Under the pieces are notes generated by a model that worked only from the letters and a program-made list of their open reading frames with translations, made no database searches and was not told the DNA's origin. The position numbers and the translations under genes are program-made. DNA of 64,000 nucleotides from positions 1-64,000 of the forward strand of contig NZ_LKBA01000009.1 in assembly GCF_001307765.1 (NCBI RefSeq), in the 5' to 3' direction. How positions within the stretch are numbered: position 1 is the stretch's first letter; each line of letters starts with the position of its first letter. Positions 59,797 through 64,000 of the stretch are shown here, in pieces. This stretch comes from Aliiroseovarius crassostreae (GTDB lineage: Bacteria; Pseudomonadota; Alphaproteobacteria; Rhodobacterales; Rhodobacteraceae).

Positions 59797-60188
59797 ATAA
59801 ATATTGGCAACAACAATGCTTTATTTTTTTTAAGGTATTTAGAATCTTTCGGGCATAAAACAAACGCAATTCCAAAGGCTTAACTTCATTAGGGGACCTG
59901 CTTACAGGAGTAAAGGAACCCTTTGACAGGATCAGGGGCACCAATACCCGTGTTGGAGAGGTCTGATTCGCAGGGAGAAGGGGCCCTGCCTCCAGTTTCT
60001 GAGGATAACTCACGCTTTTTGTGGATAACTGGGGTAAATGGGCGCGCCGCAGTCCCGTGTATGGGTACCTAAAACTCCCAAAGGTACCTGTTTCCGGTCC
60101 CGCAGAACTTCGCAAAGGAACCCGCTGCCGACTTGTCATAAGGTGCCTATCATGCGATTGTTGGCCAGTTTCAAAGAGGTCGAGCAGA
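59797..60188. other. Replication origin (oriV) with AT-rich stretch, DnaA boxes and degenerate iterons
   Basis: An AT-rich stretch (59797-59890, including an 8-T run) would melt first. Five degenerate repeats with core A-A-G-G-n-n-C-C start near 59894, 59915, 59937, 59960 and 59982, that is every 21-23 bp. A second group with GGTACC or GGAACC cores lies at 60064-60150. A perfect DnaA box TGTGGATAA is at 60020-60028 and a one-mismatch box is at 60000-60008. This is the expected layout for a Rep_3-type, iteron-controlled origin directly before its rep gene. Confidence 0.65.
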
Positions 60189-61379
60189 ATGGACCCGATT
60201 CCCAAAGACCGCCTGACAGGCGCATTACGGCGTGAAAGCGTCAAAAAGAACGTGGCAGCAATCCACGTATCCGGCAAGTTGTCTCTGTTGCAGCGAAAGC
60301 TGTCCAACGTGCTGTTGCTGAATGCCTATGATACGTTGACCTCTCAGGCCTGCCACAGGATTGACGCCCGAACCCTGTGCGCGATGATTGGGTATAACTC
60401 AAACGATTTCGATACTTTGAAAGCGTCGTTGCGCGGATTGGCCGAGACGGTTGCGGAATGGGATATGCTGGACGAAGCGGGGCGGCAGGAATGGGGCGTT
60501 TCGGCGTTGCTGTCCTATGCCAAGCTGAAAGGGGGGGTCTGCGAATATGCCTATTCCCCTGCGTTGGCAGAGAAATTGCATGACCCCAAGGTGTTCGCCC
60601 TCATAAACCTGAATATTCAGCGGCAGTTTACCGGCGGGCATGCGCTGGCGCTTTATGAGAACTGCTTTCGCTTTGTGAATACCGGGTCAACCGGATGGTG
60701 GACGCTGGAGATCTTTCGCCGGCTGATGGGGGTGGATGACAGTGACTATTACAAAAGTTTCAAACACCTGAATGCCAAGATTATCAAACCCGCCGTGGCA
60801 GAGGTGAACAAGGTCAGTGACATCATCGTCACGCCGGAAATCCGCAAGATGGGGCGGGCGGTGACGGACATTCGTTTCCTGATCAAACGCAACCCGCAGC
60901 TGACCATTCTGGATATTGATGACGGCAAGGGGCTGCGCAACACGGCGACCTATGACCGCCTGACCAGGCTTGGTGTGAGTGATCGCCTGGCGCGCCAGTG
61001 GATCGGCCAGCATGGCGATGTTTATGTGTCAGAGAAGATTGATCTGGTCGAGGCGCGGGATGGGGTGAAAAGCCCGGTCAAATACCTGTCGGCCGCAATT
61101 ACCGAGGATTACCAGCCACCGGAAACCGGGCAGGGCAGGGCGGTCACGCCACAAACGCGCGCCCGCGGGGCCCGGATTGGGCGTGTGCTGGAGGTGGCCA
61201 ACAAGCGTTCCCCTACACAAAAAGACGCTGATCGCCGCCTGTTCATGAGCCAATTGTCCGACCCGGATGCGCGGGATGATTTTGAACGGCATGGATGGAC
61301 CTCGGCATTGAATGTCGAGGCGATCTTTGCCTTTTGGGAAGATATGGTGCCTGGCCTGTTCGAGGATCTGAGCAGCTGA
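60189..61379 (+). CDS. rep: Plasmid replication initiator, Rep_3 superfamily
   Basis: From the ATG at 60189 (MDPIPKDRLTGALRRES) the protein has 396 residues; a longer frame from 60021 runs through the DnaA box and iterons and is rejected. The first winged-helix domain starts KKNVAAIHVSGKLSLLQRKL. The second (about 175-265) has GWWTLEIFRRLMGVDDSDYYKSFKHLNAKIIKPAVAEVN, SDIIVTPEI and MGRAVTDIRFLIKR, the diagnostic Rep_3 C-terminal pattern. It binds iterons and opens the origin. Divergent parAB, parS and ori complete a RepB-type roseobacter replicon. Confidence 0.85.
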   Translation: MDPIPKDRLTGALRRESVKKNVAAIHVSGKLSLLQRKLSNVLLLNAYDTLTSQACHRIDARTLCAMIGYNSNDFDTLKASLRGLAETVAEWDMLDEAGRQEWGVSALLSYAKLKGGVCEYAYSPALAEKLHDPKVFALINLNIQRQFTGGHALALYENCFRFVNTGSTGWWTLEIFRRLMGVDDSDYYKSFKHLNAKIIKPAVAEVNKVSDIIVTPEIRKMGRAVTDIRFLIKRNPQLTILDIDDGKGLRNTATYDRLTRLGVSDRLARQWIGQHGDVYVSEKIDLVEARDGVKSPVKYLSAAITEDYQPPETGQGRAVTPQTRARGARIGRVLEVANKRSPTQKDADRRLFMSQLSDPDARDDFERHGWTSALNVEAIFAFWEDMVPGLFEDLSS

Positions 61380-61400
61380 CCGAGATTGGGGGCGCTGCAC

Positions 61401-62390
61401 TCAGGCGGCTGATGCGGTGTAAGAGGATTGTCGCAACGCGCAGGGCGTCACCTCATACACGGTGCGGAACCAGCGGGTCAGGTTTGATGTTGCGCCAAAC
61501 CCCGTGGCAATAGAGATTTCACGCAGCGGCATGCTGGTCAGCGTGATCAGTTGATGCGCCCGTTCAAGCCGCAGGTTTCGATAGACGGCAAGGGGCGTTT
61601 CCCCGGTCAGGTCCATGAAACGGCGCTGCAACTGCCGGGACGAAATATTGTGCCGCTCCGCCAGTTCTTCGATCGCCAAGGGTTGCTCCAGATCCGCCTG
61701 CATCGTGTCCAATGCCGCGCAGATCAGGCGATCACCCCCGGATTTTTGGCGGATCTTCAGGGCAAATTTGCTCTGGCTGCGCTCAAAGCCGGTTTCCAGC
61801 CCGATATAGTCGCCCAGAGCGCCCGCCACATAGTCGCCGTGACGATGGGCAAATTGTTTCAGCAACAGGGTCAGGGCGGCAAAGCTGCTGATGGCGCTGT
61901 CGATGCGGCCGGAAGAGGCGTATTTCATGCCGATATCACCGCAGATCAGGCCTTCCTCTTCCGCGGCGGCGAGGAAATTTGGGTGAATGGCCAAGGGCAG
62001 GTCAGAGGCCTGACCGGACTGGCACAGAAGAAAGATGGCACCGCCAACGAGGACAGAGCGCCCGGAAAGGCGCAGGATCTGTTGGGCGCGGCCACGTTCC
62101 TCGCGCGAAAAGGACCAGCGAGACCGGATATCCCCCAGAAACAGGACGGTCCGGTCGCGCCAGTATAACGGGTCACTTGCGGGGCTGTCGGTAAGCGTAT
62201 GGGTATCGACAACATATAGGCTGTTCGGCGCCAGATCATTGGCCGCCGAAAAAAGGTCGTTGAACATCTGGGCGCTGGCCGCGTTTGCGCGGGCCGGCAG
62301 GATAATGTTCACGTGATGCATGGTCAGGTGGGCCGCGGGGGCGGGCAGGGCGGTCTCATTATCGAGAGCGGCGGGAGAAATCTGGTTCAT
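61401..62390 (-). CDS. AraC-family regulator with amidotransferase-like domain (GlxA type)
   Basis: From the ATG at 62390 (MNQISPAALDNE), after AGGAGA, the protein has 329 residues. The DJ-1/PfpI-like N-terminal domain (about 25-195) precedes a double helix-turn-helix AraC domain (about 225-325, IEELAERHNISSRQLQRRFMDLTGETPLAVYRNLRLERAHQLI). Proteins of this build (GbdR, CdhR, ArgR types) respond to glycine betaine, carnitine or amino acids. It follows gcvP after 71 bp with a hairpin between, so a role in glycine or methylamine metabolism is a fair guess. It is convergent with rep (21-bp gap). Confidence 0.85.
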   Translation of the reverse strand: MNQISPAALDNETALPAPAAHLTMHHVNIILPARANAASAQMFNDLFSAANDLAPNSLYVVDTHTLTDSPASDPLYWRDRTVLFLGDIRSRWSFSREERGRAQQILRLSGRSVLVGGAIFLLCQSGQASDLPLAIHPNFLAAAEEEGLICGDIGMKYASSGRIDSAISSFAALTLLLKQFAHRHGDYVAGALGDYIGLETGFERSQSKFALKIRQKSGGDRLICAALDTMQADLEQPLAIEELAERHNISSRQLQRRFMDLTGETPLAVYRNLRLERAHQLITLTSMPLREISIATGFGATSNLTRWFRTVYEVTPCALRQSSYTASAA

Positions 62391-62414
62391 TTCTGTCTCC
62401 TGCTTGGGGTCAGA

Positions 62415-62436
62415 CCCCGCCAGCGAACTGGCGGGG
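62415..62436 (-). terminator. Hairpin with tetraloop after gcvP
   Basis: CCCCGCCAG and CTGGCGGGG form a perfect 9-bp stem with a 4-base loop (TTCG on the minus strand), 25 bp after the gcvP stop and before the AraC gene. No long T run; it may be a leaky terminator. Confidence 0.6.
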
Positions 62437-62461
62437 CAGAGTGTTTTGGACGTGCCAGGCC

Positions 62462-64000
62462 TTACTCGGCGGCGTCTTCGTAGGCCTCCATCGGGGGGCA
62501 GGTGCACACGAGGTTACGGTCGCCATAAGCGTTGTCCACGCGGTTGACCGGGGACCAGTATTTGTCGACCCCCAGGGACCCGGCCGGGAAACAGGCTTCT
62601 TCGCGGGAATAGGGTCGATCCCAGTCCCCCACCAGATCGCGCACCGTGTGCGGCGCGTTTTTCAGCGGGTTGTTTTCCGCGTCGATCTTGCCGTCGATGA
62701 TGTCCTGCGCCTCACCGCGGATCGAGATCATGGCGTCGCAGAAACGGTCCAGCTCGTCCTTGGGTTCCGACTCGGTTGGTTCCACCATCAGCGTGCCCGC
62801 CACCGGCCAGGACATGGTCGGTGCGTGGAAGCCGCTGTCAACGAGGCGCTTGGCGATGTCGTCCACGGTCACGTGGCCCGCTTCGTCCAGCGGACGGGTG
62901 TCGAGGATGCATTCATGCGCGACCCGGCCCGTTTCCGAGGTGTAAAGGATCGGGTAGCTGTCCTTGAGGCGCGCCGCGATATAGTTGGCGTTCAGGATCG
63001 CCACTTTTGTCGCTTGCGTCAGGCCAGCACCGCCCATCAGCAGCACATAGGCCCAGCTGACCGGCAGGATCGAGGGCGAACCGAAGGGTGCGGCGGAAAC
63101 CGGTCCAATGGCATCGTTCAGCTCTGGGTGGCCGGGCAGATAGGGTTCGAGATGTGCACGCACACCAATCGGACCCATGCCGGGGCCGCCCCCACCATGC
63201 GGAATGCAGAAGGTTTTGTGCAGGTTCAGGTGGCTCACGTCACCGCCGATCTTGCCCGGTTGGGCCAGCCCGACCATGGCGTTCATATTGGCGCCGTCGA
63301 TATAGACCTGACCGCCAAAATCATGGGTGATCTGGCAGACCTCCTGCACGGTTTCTTCAAACACGCCGTGGGTGGACGGGTAGGTGATCATGCAGGCGGC
63401 CAGCTGTTCGGAATGTTCCGCAGCCTTGGCCTTGAAATCCACCACGTCGATATTGCCGTTCTCATCCGCTTTCACCGGCACAACCTTGTAGCCCACCATC
63501 TGAGCGGTGGCCGGGTTGGTGCCGTGGGCCGATGTCGGGATTAGGCACACGTTGCGGTGTCCCTCCCCACGGGCCTCGTGGTAATTGCGGATGGTCATGA
63601 GCCCCGCATATTCGCCCTGGGCGCCTGAGTTCGGCTGCATCGAGATCGCGTCATATCCGGTGATCTGGCACAGCTTGTCGGAAAGATCCTCGATCATTTC
63701 CTTATACCCAAGCGCCTGATCTTCCGGCACAAACGGGTGCAGGTTGGCAAATTCGGGCCAGGTGACCGGGATCATTTCGATCGTGGCATTGAGCTTCATC
63801 GTGCAGGACCCGAGCGGGATCATCGCGCGGTCAAGTGCCAGGTCACGGTCAGCCAGACGGCGCATGTAACGGGTGATCTCGGCCTCGGCCCGGTTCTTGT
63901 GGAAGATCGGGTGGGTCAGATACTCGCTTTCACGCAGCGCATAGTCGGGCAGGCGATAGGCGCGGTTGGCGACACTGTCGTCTTTCTTGTCGATGCCAAA
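62462..64000 (-). CDS. gcvP: Glycine dehydrogenase (decarboxylating) P protein, C-terminal half
   Basis: The frame is open to the window edge, so only ~512 C-terminal residues are seen; a start at 63865 is internal. The PLP lysine motif [21 protein letters not shown] is present, with [13 protein letters not shown] and [13 protein letters not shown] before it. These belong to the second half of the long one-chain GcvP (~950 aa). It decarboxylates glycine and loads the aminomethyl group on the H protein. gcvT and gcvH would be expected upstream, outside the window. Confidence 0.95.
   Translation of the reverse strand, partial: FGIDKKDDSVANRAYRLPDYALRESEYLTHPIFHKNRAEAEITRYMRRLADRDLALDRAMIPLGSCTMKLNATIEMIPVTWPEFANLHPFVPEDQALGYKEMIEDLSDKLCQITGYDAISMQPNSGAQGEYAGLMTIRNYHEARGEGHRNVCLIPTSAHGTNPATAQMVGYKVVPVKADENGNIDVVDFKAKAAEHSEQLAACMITYPSTHGVFEETVQEVCQITHDFGGQVYIDGANMNAMVGLAQPGKIGGDVSHLNLHKTFCIPHGGGGPGMGPIGVRAHLEPYLPGHPELNDAIGPVSAAPFGSPSILPVSWAYVLLMGGAGLTQATKVAILNANYIAARLKDSYPILYTSETGRVAHECILDTRPLDEAGHVTVDDIAKRLVDSGFHAPTMSWPVAGTLMVEPTESEPKDELDRFCDAMISIRGEAQDIIDGKIDAENNPLKNAPHTVRDLVGDWDRPYSREEACFPAGSLGVDKYWSPVNRVDNAYGDRNLVCTCPPMEAYEDAAE

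Noticed and set aside
60021-60188. 56-residue N-terminal extension of the replication initiator
   Set aside because: It runs through the DnaA box and iteron-like repeats and matches nothing in the Rep_3 family.

Overview
The window is about 64 kb of high-GC DNA that looks like a marine alphaproteobacterium of the Rhodobacterales (Roseobacter group). Support comes from BioR-type operators on the biotin operon, a BioMNY biotin ECF transporter, a BioG/BioC pimeloyl route, stand-alone PutA with an Lrp-type PutR, a Rep_3/ParAB replicon with palindromic parS sites, and AcnB, GcvP and polyamine/Liv-type transport genes with roseobacter-like codon use. No rRNA or tRNA gene was recognised.

Layout. 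1-2.6 kb is a lower-GC, damaged region: the 3' end of a trimeric autotransporter adhesin with a 21-bp tandem-repeat stalk, an IalB-family secreted protein, IS6-type transposase remnants and a decayed L,D-transpeptidase. 2.6-6.1 kb holds a Zn/Cd/Pb P-type ATPase behind a MerR-type promoter, a small lipoprotein and an intact L,D-transpeptidase. 6.3-15 kb is a catabolic locus: a divergent GntR regulator, a LivK-type binding protein, a collapsed Liv permease/ATPase remnant, two SDRs, a fused E1 alpha-beta plus E2 of a 2-oxoacid/acetoin-type dehydrogenase, an AroE-like protein, and a truncated gene cut off by an IS fragment. 15.3-25.6 kb is a polyamine-type ABC importer with an aminotransferase, an aldehyde dehydrogenase, an SDR, an L-2-hydroxyglutarate oxidase-like flavoprotein and a LysR regulator. 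25.6-28.9 kb has a GntR regulator, a fold-type IV transaminase resembling (R)-amine transaminases, a VOC protein, an SDR pseudogene and a MITE-like IS6 derivative.

29-44 kb carries core metabolism: acnB, putR/putA, a hydantoinase/oxoprolinase and the biotin operon bioBFDAGC with two BioR boxes. 44.2-50.6 kb is an AsnC-regulated four-gene operon (M20 hydrolase, diaminopropionate ammonia-lyase, M24 creatinase-like hydrolase, maleate-isomerase/EutA-like protein) whose layout echoes ectoine catabolism, followed by a divergent GAPDH and 5-hydroxyisourate hydrolase. 50.7-57.1 kb has bioMNY (bioN apparently frameshifted in a C6 tract) and a ynjFBCD-like importer locus. 57.2-61.4 kb is a complete plasmid-type replication/partition module: parB, parA, three parS palindromes, an AT-rich iteron/DnaA-box origin and a Rep_3 initiator. 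61.4-64 kb has an AraC/GlxA regulator and the 3' part of gcvP.

The replicon sits beside genes normally chromosomal (acnB, putA, bio, gcvP), so the molecule is either a chromid or a chromosome with an integrated plasmid. The best candidates for undescribed biology are the diaminopropionate-lyase operon at 44.8-49.1 kb, the phased palindromic repeats downstream of bioC, and the ynjFBCD-like locus.
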